Shown here piece after piece: positions 9,325 to 18,944 of a DNA stretch of 64,000 nt. Numbering within the stretch: the first letter of the stretch is position 1; every line of letters begins with the position of its first letter. The position numbers and the translations under genes were made by a program. A model generated the notes under the pieces. That model saw only the letters and a list, made by a program, of their open reading frames with translations. It was not told the DNA's origin and did no database searches. Origin of the DNA: Apilactobacillus quenuiae (GTDB taxonomy: Bacteria > Bacillota > Bacilli > Lactobacillales > Lactobacillaceae); contig NZ_POSN01000002.1 of NCBI RefSeq assembly GCF_002994005.1, positions 290,113 through 354,112 on the forward strand. The letters are read 5' to 3'.

Positions 9325-9747
9325 TTGTTTCCAATAAGATTAAAAGCATTAAGAAAAGGTCAAAAAATTAGTTTAAAACAATTAGCAGAAAATTTAAATA
9401 AATACTCAAAAGATAGAGCTCATCATAATACACCTGCCCAAATTGGCAATTGGGAACGTGGCGTTAGATCACCATCATATTTAGAAATTCAAAAACTAGC
9501 ATCGTACTTCAATGTTAGTATGGATTACTTAATTGGCAGAACATCAATCCAACATTTTAATTTAGAAACCGTTCTGATGAGTGAAAATAAAATTACTTTT
9601 AATGATCAAACCTTAACTCATCATGATCGTTATGAAATTTTTCAATTAATTAACGGATACCTTCATGGTAAAAGTAACAATAATCAAAAAAATAATGATA
9701 ATAAATATCAAGAAAGCTTAAATTTAGATTTAGATGATGATAAATAA
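9325..9747 (+). CDS. XRE-family helix-turn-helix regulator
   Basis: 140 aa from TTG 9325, six bases after AGAGGTGA; an in-frame GTG at 9316 lies within that RBS. The N-terminal 65 residues form a Cro/CI helix-turn-helix (LKQLAENLN ... IGNWERGVRSPS ... LASYFNVSMDYLIG). The C-terminal half is polar and low complexity (NNNQKNNDNK, LDLDDDK) with no recognisable ligand domain. Probably a small DNA-binding repressor; the target is unknown. The gene is single, with its own terminator, and faces away from the divergent hydrolase with about 115 bases between them. Confidence 0.8.
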   Translation: MFPIRLKALRKGQKISLKQLAENLNKYSKDRAHHNTPAQIGNWERGVRSPSYLEIQKLASYFNVSMDYLIGRTSIQHFNLETVLMSENKITFNDQTLTHHDRYEIFQLINGYLHGKSNNNQKNNDNKYQESLNLDLDDDK

Positions 9748-9782
9748 AAGGATGATTTCAAAAATGAAATCATCCTTTTATT
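9748..9782. terminator. Bidirectional terminator between XRE regulator and ammonium transporter
   Basis: Stem AAAAGGATGATTTC/GAAATCATCCTTTT with a 6-base loop between convergent genes. Confidence 0.9.
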
Positions 9783-9783
9783 A

Positions 9784-11112
9784 TTAATCTTTTGGTAAAT
9801 TAGGATTCTTCAAATGACCAACTTGCCCTTTAAACTCTTTAGCATTAACTTCAATATCCTTGTTTTGATCAAATGCTTGATCATTAAGAGAAACTGTATA
9901 ATCAGCATTTTCACCATGTTCAGATTGATCCAATCCACGCATTTCTTCCTTTTTAGTTACACGCATTGGAATAACTAACCTTAATAGGAAAATAATAATT
10001 GAACAAGCAACTACAACAAAAACAATTGTTCCAATAGTTGCAACTAGCTGAATGAGAACCATGTGGAAACCACCACCATAGAACAATCCATTAGTAGTTA
10101 CTGATGAGTTAACTGATTTTGTTGCCAAAAATCCAGTTAAGATGCTGCCAACAATTCCACTAACTCCATGGCAACCAAATGCATCTAAAACATCGTCAAC
10201 GCCAATTTTGGGTTTTAAATAATTTACAAATAAATAACTAGCTAATGTTGCAGTAATTCCAATAATAAACGCACCTGTTATAGTTACAAAACCAGCAGCT
10301 GGGGTAATGCCAACAAGCCCACATAAGGTTCCAGTACATACTCCATTTAATTGTGGTTTACCAACAAAATGCATATCTAATAACATCCATACCAACATTG
10401 AAGTAGCAGTCGCAACCGTGGTTGTCATGGTTGCTTGCATTGCAACATTATTCACTGCTAATGCAGAACCAGCATTAAATCCATACCAGCCAATCCATAA
10501 AATGGTAGTACCTAATAAAACCCAAGGCAAGTTGTAATGATTAGCATTACGATTTTCCTTTATTCTTTTACCTAAAAAGATAGATAATACTAAAGCCGTA
10601 ACCCCTGCATTAATATGAACAACAGTTCCTCCAGCAAAATCTAAAGTCCCTAATTTTGCTAGAATTCCGTTAGCTGACCAAACCATATGTACCATTGGAT
10701 AATACAAAATAATCGACCATAAGATAATAAAAATCAATAAAAATTTAAAATGAATTCTCCCAACGACAGATCCAACGAATAATGCTGGAGTAATAACTGC
10801 AAACATCATTTCAAAAATTGCATAAACACTAACTGGAATCTTATTAGGCATTAAAGTCTTTAAATCAATTCCATGCATAAAAGGATTAGATACATCACCA
10901 ATAAATCCTCCAATATTTCCTGAAAAAGATAAACTATAACCTAAAATAATCCATAATAAAATCGCTAAACCAGTAATAATAAAAACTGATAACATCGTGT
11001 TAACTACATTTTTCTTTGAAACTAGTCCTCCATAAAAAAATGCTAATCCCGGAGTCATAAACAATACCAAAATACTTGATAAAAATACAAATGCTGTACT
11101 AGCTACGTCCAT
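9784..11112 (-). CDS. amtB: Ammonium transporter, Amt/MEP/Rh family
   Basis: 442 aa with about 11 membrane helices. It begins with the typical N-terminal region (VLFMTPGLAFFYGGLV) and carries the Amt signature DFAGGTVVHINAGVTALVL near residue 150, including a pore-lining His; a second His pairs with it in FGCHGVSG. The roughly 50-residue C-terminal tail (from MRVTKKEEMRGLD) is the cytoplasmic regulatory segment. No glnK/glnB PII gene is adjacent, unlike in many bacteria, so any PII control must come from elsewhere. Imports NH4+/NH3 across the plasma membrane. Confidence 0.93.
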   Translation of the reverse strand: MDVASTAFVFLSSILVLFMTPGLAFFYGGLVSKKNVVNTMLSVFIITGLAILLWIILGYSLSFSGNIGGFIGDVSNPFMHGIDLKTLMPNKIPVSVYAIFEMMFAVITPALFVGSVVGRIHFKFLLIFIILWSIILYYPMVHMVWSANGILAKLGTLDFAGGTVVHINAGVTALVLSIFLGKRIKENRNANHYNLPWVLLGTTILWIGWYGFNAGSALAVNNVAMQATMTTTVATATSMLVWMLLDMHFVGKPQLNGVCTGTLCGLVGITPAAGFVTITGAFIIGITATLASYLFVNYLKPKIGVDDVLDAFGCHGVSGIVGSILTGFLATKSVNSSVTTNGLFYGGGFHMVLIQLVATIGTIVFVVVACSIIIFLLRLVIPMRVTKKEEMRGLDQSEHGENADYTVSLNDQAFDQNKDIEVNAKEFKGQVGHLKNPNLPKD

Positions 11113-11288
11113 TATTATCGCTTCCCTTAAGTTAATGTAATAAATTATAACATTAAAAAGAGATTTTTGTTAAAAAAATTGTGTTTTTTATAAAAATAAC
11201 GCATATAAATGTAATAAGTTCTAACACAAAATGCTTTTTGCATCATTTATTCTTTTCAAATACAATTAGATAGTTAAAGGTGGTTATT

Positions 11289-12131
11289 ATGAATAAAAAG
11301 AAATTAATAAAAAAGTTACGTAAAAATAAACAAATAGTCAAAAAGCCTTCTTATATTGAAAGAATGAAGAAATATAGAAAAATATTTAGTGATTTCCCTT
11401 CAATTATCTTTTTGGTCAACAATGTATTAGAAGCTGATCGACTTTTAAAAACACAGCAATTACCGCAAGATTTACCAGAATTAATTTTGCCAGATAATAT
11501 TCAAGATGAAGTTTTTAACTTTGTTAATAATAATTATGCAATGAATGATCGTGAAGGTGATAAAGCATGGAATAAATATGTAGAGCAATTACCTGTTTTA
11601 GATAAAGATTTAAGGTCCTTTCGTGATTATTTAGAAGCAGAGTACGGTATGTGGGCATATATTTCTGCACCATTCGCAAACAGCCTTGCTAAATATTTAG
11701 GTAATAAAAAAACGCTAGAAGTAATGGCAGGTAATGGTTATATATCTAAAGGTTTACATGATGACGGAACTGACATAATTTGCACTGATAGCATGGACTG
11801 GCAAAAAGAAAATGAAACTGGTCATCATTTAGTAACTAATGTTGAAAAATTAGATGCTAATGAAGCTTTTGATAAATATAAAAATTCAGTTGATTGCATT
11901 ATTATGTGTTGGTCCCCTGATGGAATTGATATTGACTGGCAATTGTTACAAAAAATTCGTGAATATCAAAAAGATATTCAATTAATAATAATTGGTGAGA
12001 AATACGGTGCTACTGATTCAAAAGAATTTTGGGATAATGCGAAAATTGTTAATTCAGAAATCTCAAATGAATTAAATAAACACCATCGACCTTTTGATTT
12101 AATTAAAGATCAATTATATTTTGTAAATTAG
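11289..12131 (+). CDS. Predicted SAM-dependent methyltransferase
   Basis: 280 aa from ATG 11289, which follows AAAGGTGG; an in-frame GTG at 11280 overlaps that RBS. The centre has a Rossmann-like motif I, LEVMAGNGYISKGL, followed by an acidic strand end (ICTDSMDW) and a motif-IV-like segment (CIIMCWSPDG), which together suggest a class I methyltransferase. The basic N-terminus (KKKLIKKLRKNKQ) may bind nucleic acid. I do not recognise a named family or substrate. It is a single gene with a strong terminator. Confidence 0.6.
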   Translation: MNKKKLIKKLRKNKQIVKKPSYIERMKKYRKIFSDFPSIIFLVNNVLEADRLLKTQQLPQDLPELILPDNIQDEVFNFVNNNYAMNDREGDKAWNKYVEQLPVLDKDLRSFRDYLEAEYGMWAYISAPFANSLAKYLGNKKTLEVMAGNGYISKGLHDDGTDIICTDSMDWQKENETGHHLVTNVEKLDANEAFDKYKNSVDCIIMCWSPDGIDIDWQLLQKIREYQKDIQLIIIGEKYGATDSKEFWDNAKIVNSEISNELNKHHRPFDLIKDQLYFVN

Positions 12132-12134
12132 AAT

Positions 12135-12170
12135 AAAAAAATACCCCAACTATAAAGTTGGGGTATTTTT
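12135..12170. terminator. Bidirectional terminator
   Basis: 11-bp stem ATACCCCAACT/AGTTGGGGTAT with T runs on both strands. It ends the methyltransferase gene on the + strand and could end a leftward transcript from the intergenic region. Confidence 0.9.
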
Positions 12171-12326
12171 GTGGCATTTATAAAATAAATGGATAAGTGG
12201 TGTTCACATCACCAACAATATCAAACACGCTACAATACGGTAGCATAATGTGTCCCACATCAAAAACGTCACTTAATCATCATCTGATGAAAACAAACAA
12301 GTTGCGTGACCTTCTCGACTCATCGC
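12135..12326 (-). ncRNA. Putative structured small RNA, about 190 nt, leftward
   Basis: The 180-base gap has no ORF. On the minus strand it begins with an extended -10 element, TGTTATAAT (TATAAT at 12333-12338), just past the stop of the upstream gene, and ends at the GC-rich terminator at 12135-12170. In between, several complementary segments can form helices: GTCAC/GTGAC enclosing a CATCA/TGATG hairpin, GCTAC/GTAGC with flanking ACAC/GTGT, and GGTG/CACC. Size resembles 6S or Lacto-usp type RNA, but I cannot match it to a known family. There is no clear -35 box. No T-box, SRP or RNase P signature is present. Confidence 0.4.
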
Positions 12327-12351
12327 AAATTAATTATAACATGTTTTGAAA

Positions 12352-12885
12352 TTATTTTTTACTGGATTTTTTCTTTTTAGTTGTTTTCTTTTTACCCTTT
12401 GAATCTTCAGCTAGTTCTTTTTCAGCTTTAAGTCGTTTTTCCTTGTTTTCATCAATTGAGGTTAATTGATTTTTAACCCAATCAGCTAATTTTTGTTCTA
12501 ACTTATCATTATCAGAAAATTCATCTTGAGATGATAATTCGTCAATCCGTAATTTAGAGCGATTAACATCTGGTGATTCAACAATCATATATATATTCAA
12601 GTCACAATCTCCATCACCAGACATCATTTTACTAATATTCTTAGAATAACGGTATGGTAAATTTACAATACAATTTTGTAAAAAGAAACTAGTGTCCTCA
12701 CCTTTTACGTGTAGCATTGCAGATGCCAAATGTCCTAAATTAATTTGTTCTTCCATAAATTTTAAAAGTGGTTGAAATGACTTAACTGAATCGTTAGCTA
12801 AGTCTGCTGAGGTAACTTCAACAGTTTGCACCTCAAATTGTTCATCATTAATCTTATCAATGAATTCTTGTACATCCATTTTCAT
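12352..12885 (-). CDS. Hypothetical protein with lysine-rich tail
   Basis: 177 aa, soluble and not recognised. The N-terminal 130 residues look like a mixed alpha/beta globular domain rich in acidic residues. The last 25 residues are a Lys/Ser tail (KGKKKTTKKKKSSKK) that could bind nucleic acid or membrane phospholipid. RBS GGTG is six bases before ATG 12885. It starts nine bases after the stop of the upstream four-helix membrane protein, so the two genes form an operon. No cysteine pair or catalytic motif stands out. Confidence 0.65.
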   Translation of the reverse strand: MKMDVQEFIDKINDEQFEVQTVEVTSADLANDSVKSFQPLLKFMEEQINLGHLASAMLHVKGEDTSFFLQNCIVNLPYRYSKNISKMMSGDGDCDLNIYMIVESPDVNRSKLRIDELSSQDEFSDNDKLEQKLADWVKNQLTSIDENKEKRLKAEKELAEDSKGKKKTTKKKKSSKK

Positions 12886-12894
12886 CTTTTACAC

Positions 12895-13284
12895 CTATTT
12901 TTTCTTTATATTTCGTTTTACTATTCTTACATAGTCATTCTTTATACGTGGCCATGCAAATCGATACCAAAAGAGATTTACAATTACACCAATGATGGCA
13001 ATAAAAATAGCTCCAAATCGATGCAAAGCTGGCACATCAGAATTTCTAAACATAGTATTAATAATCACAAATAAGCTAAGTGTATAAATACCAATAATTA
13101 CGCCCAAAAAGTGGTATGCAAACTTCCATCTAATATAGCCTAAAATATTAAAACCAACATATAAAATAATTGCAATAATAATTGTTTTAAATAAATCAGC
13201 ATTATTTCCACTCATTACAATATCGCATATAATAAATATTATTAATGATAATGCACTAATTAATGCAATTTTATTTTTATTCAT
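12895..13284 (-). CDS. Small four-helix membrane protein, unknown function
   Basis: 129 aa with four predicted membrane segments (about 7-25, 33-50, 58-78 and 90-108) and a basic C-terminal end (RIVKRNIKKK), which suggests inside orientation. It has a very good ribosome binding site (CTGGAGGAGAAT before the ATG). It is first in a two-gene operon with the lysine-tailed protein, with nine bases between them. No known family is recognised. Confidence 0.65.
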   Translation of the reverse strand: MNKNKIALISALSLIIFIICDIVMSGNNADLFKTIIIAIILYVGFNILGYIRWKFAYHFLGVIIGIYTLSLFVIINTMFRNSDVPALHRFGAIFIAIIGVIVNLFWYRFAWPRIKNDYVRIVKRNIKKK

Positions 13285-13368
13285 ATTCTCCTCCAGTATA
13301 TTTTACTCATTTACACCTTATCACAACTTATTAAATTTTACTAAATTTTTTTAGAAAGCAGGCTTTAA

Positions 13369-14256
13369 ATGCACAAATGGCAGTATCAATTAATAGTTAA
13401 AAATGTAATATCACCTGTTAGCGTTAGAAAATATCTAAGCAACTATTTACTCATTCCGAAGCATCTAATCTTTTCGTTGAGAAAAAATAAACGCATAACA
13501 GTTAATGGAAAATATCTTCCCATGAATTTTAATGTTAAAAATAATGATCATATTGAAATTTTATTCACTGCAAATGACTTTAAATTACCAGTACAAAATT
13601 TGCTCCCAGATAATAGTCAAAAAATAAAAATTTTATTCGAGAATAAAGATTTATTAGTGGTAAATAAAAAACGTGGAATCAAAACTCATCCTAATAGTCC
13701 CAATGAAACTGGTACCCTTCTAAATTTTTGCGAATCTTATTTAAATAAATCTAAACAGCATGCATATATGATTCATCGTCTAGACCAAGAAACTTCTGGT
13801 GCCATTATAGTTGGTAAAAATCCGGCAGTTGTCCCCATTTTAGTAAAACTAATTAAAGACAAAATAATTCATCGTACTTATTTAGCATGGGTGGATGGAA
13901 AATTTAAACAAAAAAGTGGAATAATTAATTTACCGATTGGTTTAGATATAACAGACAAAAGAAAAAGACAAGTTAATGGCACCCATGCAAAAAAAGCGTT
14001 AACTAAATATAATGTTCTAAAAGAATACCGTAATAGTTCTTTAGTGGAAATCAATATTCAAACTGGTCGTACACATCAAATTAGAGTTCATATGAATAAA
14101 ATTGGTCATCCAATAATTGGTGACCCTCTGTATAATGAAAATAATAGTACGGGAAACATGTTACTACATTCATGGAAATTAAAGTTGATTATTCCGTATT
14201 ATATGAATAACAAAGTTATAGAATCACCAATTCCAGCGGAATTTAATATTATGTAA
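13369..14256 (+). CDS. RluA-family pseudouridine synthase
   Basis: 295 aa. An N-terminal S4-like RNA-binding segment (about 15-75) is followed by the catalytic domain with the family signature HRLDQETSGAIIVGKN near residue 140, which contains the invariant catalytic Asp. RTHQIRVHMNKIGHPIIGDP closes the active site. It isomerises specific uridines in 23S rRNA or tRNA; the exact site (RluC/RluD/YlyB type) cannot be told from sequence. The ATG at 13369 follows AAAGCAGG with somewhat weak complementarity to 16S rRNA. Single gene. Confidence 0.9.
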   Translation: MHKWQYQLIVKNVISPVSVRKYLSNYLLIPKHLIFSLRKNKRITVNGKYLPMNFNVKNNDHIEILFTANDFKLPVQNLLPDNSQKIKILFENKDLLVVNKKRGIKTHPNSPNETGTLLNFCESYLNKSKQHAYMIHRLDQETSGAIIVGKNPAVVPILVKLIKDKIIHRTYLAWVDGKFKQKSGIINLPIGLDITDKRKRQVNGTHAKKALTKYNVLKEYRNSSLVEINIQTGRTHQIRVHMNKIGHPIIGDPLYNENNSTGNMLLHSWKLKLIIPYYMNNKVIESPIPAEFNIM

Positions 14257-14257
14257 C

Positions 14258-14292
14258 AAAAGAGCCACATCCAAATGGATGTGGCTCTTTCT
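14258..14292. terminator. Bidirectional terminator between RluA gene and xfp
   Basis: 13- to 14-bp GC-containing stem, AAAGAGCCACATCC/GGATGTGGCTCTTT, with a short loop; T runs are short (3-4) on both sides. Confidence 0.8.
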
Positions 14293-14319
14293 AGGTTTTA
14301 AAAGTTAATTATTATTAAA

Positions 14320-16710
14320 TTACTTTAATGGTTTCCATTGCCAATCATTTACTTCTGGTAAGTCAGTACCAACTTCACGGATGTAAGCATTGTGCTTGTC
14401 AACCATGTCATTCATACGTTGTACGAATGAAGCACCCTTAACAGAGTATTCTGGAATATCATTTACAACTTCTTTAGCTAAGTCGTAACGATCTAATTGG
14501 TTCAATACACGCATGTCGAATGGTGTAGTAATGTCACCATTTTCACGGTAACCATGAACATGTAAGTTATGGTTGTGACGATCAAAGAAGATGTCTTTAA
14601 CTAGACCTTCAAAGCCGTGGAATGCGAACAATACAGGCTTGTCAGTAGTGAATAGACGATCAAATTCTTCATCACTTAGACCACGAGGGTCAACCTTAGG
14701 TGAACGTAACTTCAAGAAGTCAACAACGTTAATGTATCTGATCTTCATTTCTGGGAATTCATCGTGTAATAATGAAATGGCAGCAAGACTTTCCCAAGTT
14801 GGTTCAGTACCAGCTGAAGCGATAACAACGTCTGGTTCTTGACCTTGGTCAGTTGATGCCCAATCGATGTAACCTAAACCATTGTTTACAAGGTTAGTTG
14901 CTTCTTCAATTGAGAACCATTGTGGACGTGGGTGTTTTGAAGTAACGATTAAGTTAATCTTTTCTTCACTTGCGAATGCAACCTTACCTACAGCTAATAA
15001 TGAGTTAGCATCAGCTGGTAAGTATTCACGAATAAATTCAGGTTTCTTTTCAGACAAGTGAGTTAACATACCTGGATCTTGGTGAGTGTAACCATTGTGA
15101 TCTTGTTGGAATACAGTTGAAGTATCAACAAAGTTCAATGATGGGTAACGTTTTCTCCATGGTTGATCAGCAGCTTTACGTAACCACTTGAAGTGTTGAG
15201 TCAACATTGAGTCAACTACACGACCAAATGATTCATAAGTAGCAAAGAAACCATGACGACCAGTTAGAACGTAACCTTCTAGCCAACCTTCGTCTTGATG
15301 TTCAGATAATTGTGAATCAATTAAACGACCATCATGAGCGATGTATTGGTCATTTGGTTCCATAATGTCTTCCATCCATTGACGGTTTGTTTCATTGAAC
15401 ACACCATATAGACGGTTTGACATTGATTCATCAGGACCAAAAGCACGGAAGTTGTTAGGGTTTGCATCCATAACAGCACCTAACCAGTTTGACCATACAC
15501 TCATATCTTCAGCGATTGTTTCACCTGGAGTTTTAACATCAACAGCAAATTTCTTTACGTCTGGTAAAACTAGAGGCTTAGGATCGATACCACCATTAGT
15601 AATAGGGTTTACTGACATACGACGGTCACCCTTAGGTGCCAATGCCTTAATGTCATCCTTAATAGTACCATCATCGTTAAATAATTCTTCTGGCTTGTAT
15701 GACTTCATCCAATCTACAAGTAGATCAGCATGTTCCATATTGTTTGAAGAAATTGGTAGTGGAACTTGGTGGGCACGGAATGAATTTTCAACGGGTTCGC
15801 CGTCAAGATTCTTCTTAGGACCAGTCCAACCTTTTGGTGTTCTAACAACAATCATAGGCCATACAGGTTCAGTTGCTGTATCAGCAGTTTCGTTTTCACG
15901 AGCATTCTTTTGAATGTCTTTGATTTCTGGGATAACTTCATCCATAACTTTAGCCATTTTTTCATGGTAAGCCATGTGATCGTCAAAGTCTTCTTCGTTT
16001 TCAACAAAGTAGGCTTTCCAACCCATACCCTTGAAGTAGTCAGATAATTCTTCATCTGACATACGTGACATGATAGTTGGGTTTGAAATCTTGAAACCAT
16101 TCATGTTAATGATAGGCAATACAGCACCATCTTTAACAGGATTGATGAATTTGTCTGAGAACCAACCAGCAGCTAATGGGCCAGTTTCAGCTTCACCATC
16201 ACCAATTTCAACAGCTGCAATTACGTCAGGGTTATCTAGGATAGCACCAACACCATGTGATAGTGAGTAACCTAATTCTCCACCTTCGTGAATTGAACCT
16301 GGAGTTTCAGGAGCAGCATGTGATGCAACTCCACCAGGGAATGAGAATTGTTTAAATAATTTAGCCATACCCTTTTCATCTTGTGAAATGTTTGGGTAAA
16401 TGTCTGAGTAACTACCATCAATGTATGAGTTAGATACCATAACTTGGCCACCATGACCTGAACCTTCAATGTAGAACATGTTTAGGTCATATTTATTGAT
16501 TGCACGGTTTAAATGTGCATAAATAAAGTTTTGAGATACGATAGTACCCCAGTGTCCAATTGGTTTAACTTTAACATCGTCTGATGTTAACTTGTTCTTT
16601 AATAATGGGTTGTTTCTTAGATATAATTGACCTACTGATAAATAGTTAGCAGTACGCCAGTATTTGTCTAATTCTTCCAAGTATTGTTTGGAATCGAAAT
16701 CTTGTGCCAT
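14320..16710 (-). CDS. xfp: Xylulose-5-phosphate/fructose-6-phosphate phosphoketolase
   Basis: 796 aa, full length for the family. This thiamine-diphosphate enzyme splits xylulose-5-P (and possibly fructose-6-P) with phosphate to acetyl-phosphate plus glyceraldehyde-3-P or erythrose-4-P. Visible hallmarks: [17 protein letters not shown], the TPP/Mg2+ motif [11 protein letters not shown] (around 165-175), [10 protein letters not shown] and [12 protein letters not shown]. It is the key step of heterolactic fermentation and completes the route fed by zwf and gnd at 57-60 kb. RBS AAAGGAGTG precedes the ATG. Codon choice is more biased than in neighbours, in line with high expression. A promoter with an overlapping inverted repeat lies about 100 bases upstream, and a GntR regulator gene precedes it. 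Confidence 0.97.
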   Translation of the reverse strand: MAQDFDSKQYLEELDKYWRTANYLSVGQLYLRNNPLLKNKLTSDDVKVKPIGHWGTIVSQNFIYAHLNRAINKYDLNMFYIEGSGHGGQVMVSNSYIDGSYSDIYPNISQDEKGMAKLFKQFSFPGGVASHAAPETPGSIHEGGELGYSLSHGVGAILDNPDVIAAVEIGDGEAETGPLAAGWFSDKFINPVKDGAVLPIINMNGFKISNPTIMSRMSDEELSDYFKGMGWKAYFVENEEDFDDHMAYHEKMAKVMDEVIPEIKDIQKNARENETADTATEPVWPMIVVRTPKGWTGPKKNLDGEPVENSFRAHQVPLPISSNNMEHADLLVDWMKSYKPEELFNDDGTIKDDIKALAPKGDRRMSVNPITNGGIDPKPLVLPDVKKFAVDVKTPGETIAEDMSVWSNWLGAVMDANPNNFRAFGPDESMSNRLYGVFNETNRQWMEDIMEPNDQYIAHDGRLIDSQLSEHQDEGWLEGYVLTGRHGFFATYESFGRVVDSMLTQHFKWLRKAADQPWRKRYPSLNFVDTSTVFQQDHNGYTHQDPGMLTHLSEKKPEFIREYLPADANSLLAVGKVAFASEEKINLIVTSKHPRPQWFSIEEATNLVNNGLGYIDWASTDQGQEPDVVIASAGTEPTWESLAAISLLHDEFPEMKIRYINVVDFLKLRSPKVDPRGLSDEEFDRLFTTDKPVLFAFHGFEGLVKDIFFDRHNHNLHVHGYRENGDITTPFDMRVLNQLDRYDLAKEVVNDIPEYSVKGASFVQRMNDMVDKHNAYIREVGTDLPEVNDWQWKPLK

Positions 16711-16808
16711 TAATTAACACTCCTTTTTAATAAAAAACTATTGAAATTAATAATGGTTTACATAAAAAATCATCAACAAAATGGTTAATAATTTTTAATA
16801 CAATGAAT

Positions 16809-16848
16809 ATAATAACTGGTTTTTATAAAAAGTCAACCTTTTTATAAA
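16809..16848 (-). promoter_or_regulatory. xfp promoter with overlapping inverted-repeat operator
   Basis: On the minus strand, a -35 TTGACT (16831-16836) and a -10 TATTAT (16809-16814) are 16 bases apart. The -35 sits inside a perfect 10-bp inverted repeat, TTTATAAAAA-N7-TTTTTATAAA (16822-16848). A protein bound there would block RNA polymerase. The adjacent GntR-type regulator is the obvious candidate binder (inference). Confidence 0.7.
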
Positions 16849-16953
16849 TTGATACGGTCCAATTAATATAATTTTAATAAATCATTATTAATATCGTAAT
16901 TATTATGAACGATTTATTGGTAATAGTCCAATATTTCTCACAAATTTTATCAA

Positions 16954-17682
16954 TTAATCATCACTTAACATAACAAAAGTATTATATCTTAAATATTGGT
17001 AATGCAGACGCATATTTGAAACTTCAAATGGAGTTCCATCATCTAAGAAAAAGATTCCTTCCATCAATCCAACCGGTTCATTGGGCTTTAAATGAAGTAA
17101 TCTTTGATCTTGTTCATTTGATGGACTAGCTAATATTGATAAAAATGATTGTGTAACACGTTTATTAATTTTATCTTCGACATAATTAAAAATAGAACCA
17201 GAAACAATTTCTTTGTTTAATTCTGGCGCAATCTTAATTGGAATGTAACCAGTTTCAATCATAAATGGCTTGTCATCAAAAAGACGAAGTCGTTGAATTT
17301 CATAGACAAAATCCCCTTCAGATAAAAAGAGATCTTGTTGAATTTCTTTGCTTGCTGGAATTACTTTAAAATCTAATAACTGAATTTTAGGCGTTTTACC
17401 CTGACTTTTTAAACTATCGGTAATTCCTAAATTAGATCCTTCATAATGAAAAATGGTTTGATTCTTCATATATAAAGGATTAATAAAAGTACCAGAACCA
17501 CGTTTTTTAAAAATAATTCCATCATCGGCCAATAATTTAAGTGCACGCTTTATAGAGCTACGACTTACATCGTAATTTTCACTTAGGCTACGTTCATCAG
17601 GAAGACGTTTATTGGGAAACTTATTGTTCACGATTTTTTGCTTTAAATCGCGCATCACTTTACGATAAACTAAATCAGACAT
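16954..17682 (-). CDS. GntR-family regulator, HutC subfamily (UTRA effector domain)
   Basis: 242 aa. The N-terminal winged helix (about 1-75: RSLSENYDVSRSSIKRALKLLADDGIIFKKRGSGTFI) is a textbook GntR DNA-binding domain. From about residue 90 the UTRA ligand-binding domain follows (VYEIQRLRL, PFMIETGYIPI, PFEVSNMRLHYQYLRY), which usually senses sugar phosphates or related metabolites. It lies just upstream of xfp on the same strand, with 243 bases between them and no clear terminator, so it may regulate the phosphoketolase and could be partly co-transcribed with it. RBS GGAGGAAACG precedes the ATG. Confidence 0.88.
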   Translation of the reverse strand: MSDLVYRKVMRDLKQKIVNNKFPNKRLPDERSLSENYDVSRSSIKRALKLLADDGIIFKKRGSGTFINPLYMKNQTIFHYEGSNLGITDSLKSQGKTPKIQLLDFKVIPASKEIQQDLFLSEGDFVYEIQRLRLFDDKPFMIETGYIPIKIAPELNKEIVSGSIFNYVEDKINKRVTQSFLSILASPSNEQDQRLLHLKPNEPVGLMEGIFFLDDGTPFEVSNMRLHYQYLRYNTFVMLSDD

Positions 17683-17786
17683 CGTTTCCTCCTAACTTGA
17701 ACAAAATTTATTAAAATAATTATAACAGATTTATGCATTCAATTTTAAACAAATAATATGCTAAAATATCCATTGAGGTGATTTGA

Positions 17787-18290
17787 ATGTCAAAGAAGAA
17801 GAAAAAGAATAACATTCATAAAACTTTAGTTGAACAAATTCTAGATAAAAATAAGATTGCATATAAACAATATACTTTTGCTACTCACGAAGAAGGTGAC
17901 GTTAGACAAATGGATATTGAAGATGGTGTCGATCAACATCGTGTTTATAAAACTTTAGTTCTTAATGGTAAAAATACCGGACCAGTTGTTGGTGTCGTTC
18001 CAATGGATGAACGTTTAGATGAAAAGAAATTAGCTAAGGAATCTGGCAATAAAAAAGTAAACATGGTCCCACTTAAAGATTTACTAAAAACTACCGGATA
18101 TGTTCATGGCGCTAACACTCCAATTGGGATTTATGAAAAATTTCATTACCCTGTTTATATTGACCAAGAGGCTCAAAAACAAGAAAACATTCTTGTTTCT
18201 TCTGGACAAGTTGGCCGTTCAGTGGAGGTTAATGCTGAACAGATGATTAATTTAATTAAAGGACATTTTGTTGATATTCGCCAAGAATAA
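17787..18290 (+). CDS. YbaK/EbsC-family aminoacyl-tRNA deacylase
   Basis: 167 aa. The YbaK/proX-associated domain covers residues about 20-160, with the family segments HRVYKTLVLNGK, GVVPMDERLDEKKLA and GQVGRSVEVNAEQM. Such stand-alone proteins hydrolyse mischarged Cys-tRNA-Pro and related misacylated tRNAs. A basic stretch KKKKKN at the start may help tRNA binding. RBS GAGGTGA lies seven bases before the ATG. It ends two bases before the convergent HD-domain gene, with no terminator hairpin visible between them. Confidence 0.88.
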   Translation: MSKKKKKNNIHKTLVEQILDKNKIAYKQYTFATHEEGDVRQMDIEDGVDQHRVYKTLVLNGKNTGPVVGVVPMDERLDEKKLAKESGNKKVNMVPLKDLLKTTGYVHGANTPIGIYEKFHYPVYIDQEAQKQENILVSSGQVGRSVEVNAEQMINLIKGHFVDIRQE

Positions 18291-18292
18291 GT

Positions 18293-18925
18293 TTATTGCC
18301 ATTCATCCTTAAATTCATTAACAAAATTTTCCATATATTTTTTTCTTTGTGCCGCAAGTTTTCTTGCGGCTTTTGTATTCATTAAATCTGGTAATTTAAA
18401 TAATTTTTCATAGAAATGATTAATTACAGTCGTATGCTTACGATATTCTGTTTTATCCATATTAGTACGTGGTAATTGATTAGGATCATACATAGTATCA
18501 CCAAAGTGTCCACCAAAATAAAAAGCTCGCGCAATACCAATTGCCCCAATTGCATCTAATCGATCTGCATCTTGAACAATTTGGCCATTAATATCTAATT
18601 GATAATGATTAACTAAGTTTTTATTATAAGACATATGTTCAATAATATTCATAATTTGATTAGTATATTCAGAAGAAAAATCCAGTTCAGTTAATTTATC
18701 AATAACTAACTTTTTCTGCGTTCTAGTATTTTCTACTAGCTTATCGTCAATTACATCATGTAAATAAGCGGCAACTAAAACAATCATTTGATTAGAACCA
18801 GGAATTGCATCTGATAGTCGTTCTGCTATCTTAACGACTCTTTTAATATGTGAGAAATCATGTCCTGTTTGATCATCTGCTAATTGTTCTTCTACAAAAT
18901 TAATAATTTCTGCTATCTCATCCAT
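18293..18925 (-). CDS. HD-domain phosphohydrolase
   Basis: 210 aa. HD superfamily motifs are visible: H at DFSHIKRV (about 20-27), the HD pair in AYLHDVIDD (about 52-60) and a later D in DADRLDAIGAIGIARAF. This arrangement matches the YedJ/YpgQ-like metal-dependent phosphohydrolases, which act on nucleotides or pyrophosphate; the substrate is not known. RBS AGGGAGG precedes the ATG by seven bases. Upstream on the same strand is the DUF1836 gene, but a terminator separates them. Confidence 0.85.
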   Translation of the reverse strand: MDEIAEIINFVEEQLADDQTGHDFSHIKRVVKIAERLSDAIPGSNQMIVLVAAYLHDVIDDKLVENTRTQKKLVIDKLTELDFSSEYTNQIMNIIEHMSYNKNLVNHYQLDINGQIVQDADRLDAIGAIGIARAFYFGGHFGDTMYDPNQLPRTNMDKTEYRKHTTVINHFYEKLFKLPDLMNTKAARKLAAQRKKYMENFVNEFKDEWQ

Positions 18926-18944
18926 AAATTAACCTCCCTTTTCA

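Noticed and set aside
14591-16469. Open reading frames on both strands inside the phosphoketolase gene
   Set aside because: They run across a strong, complete xfp gene in other frames, have no RBS and no recognisable protein.
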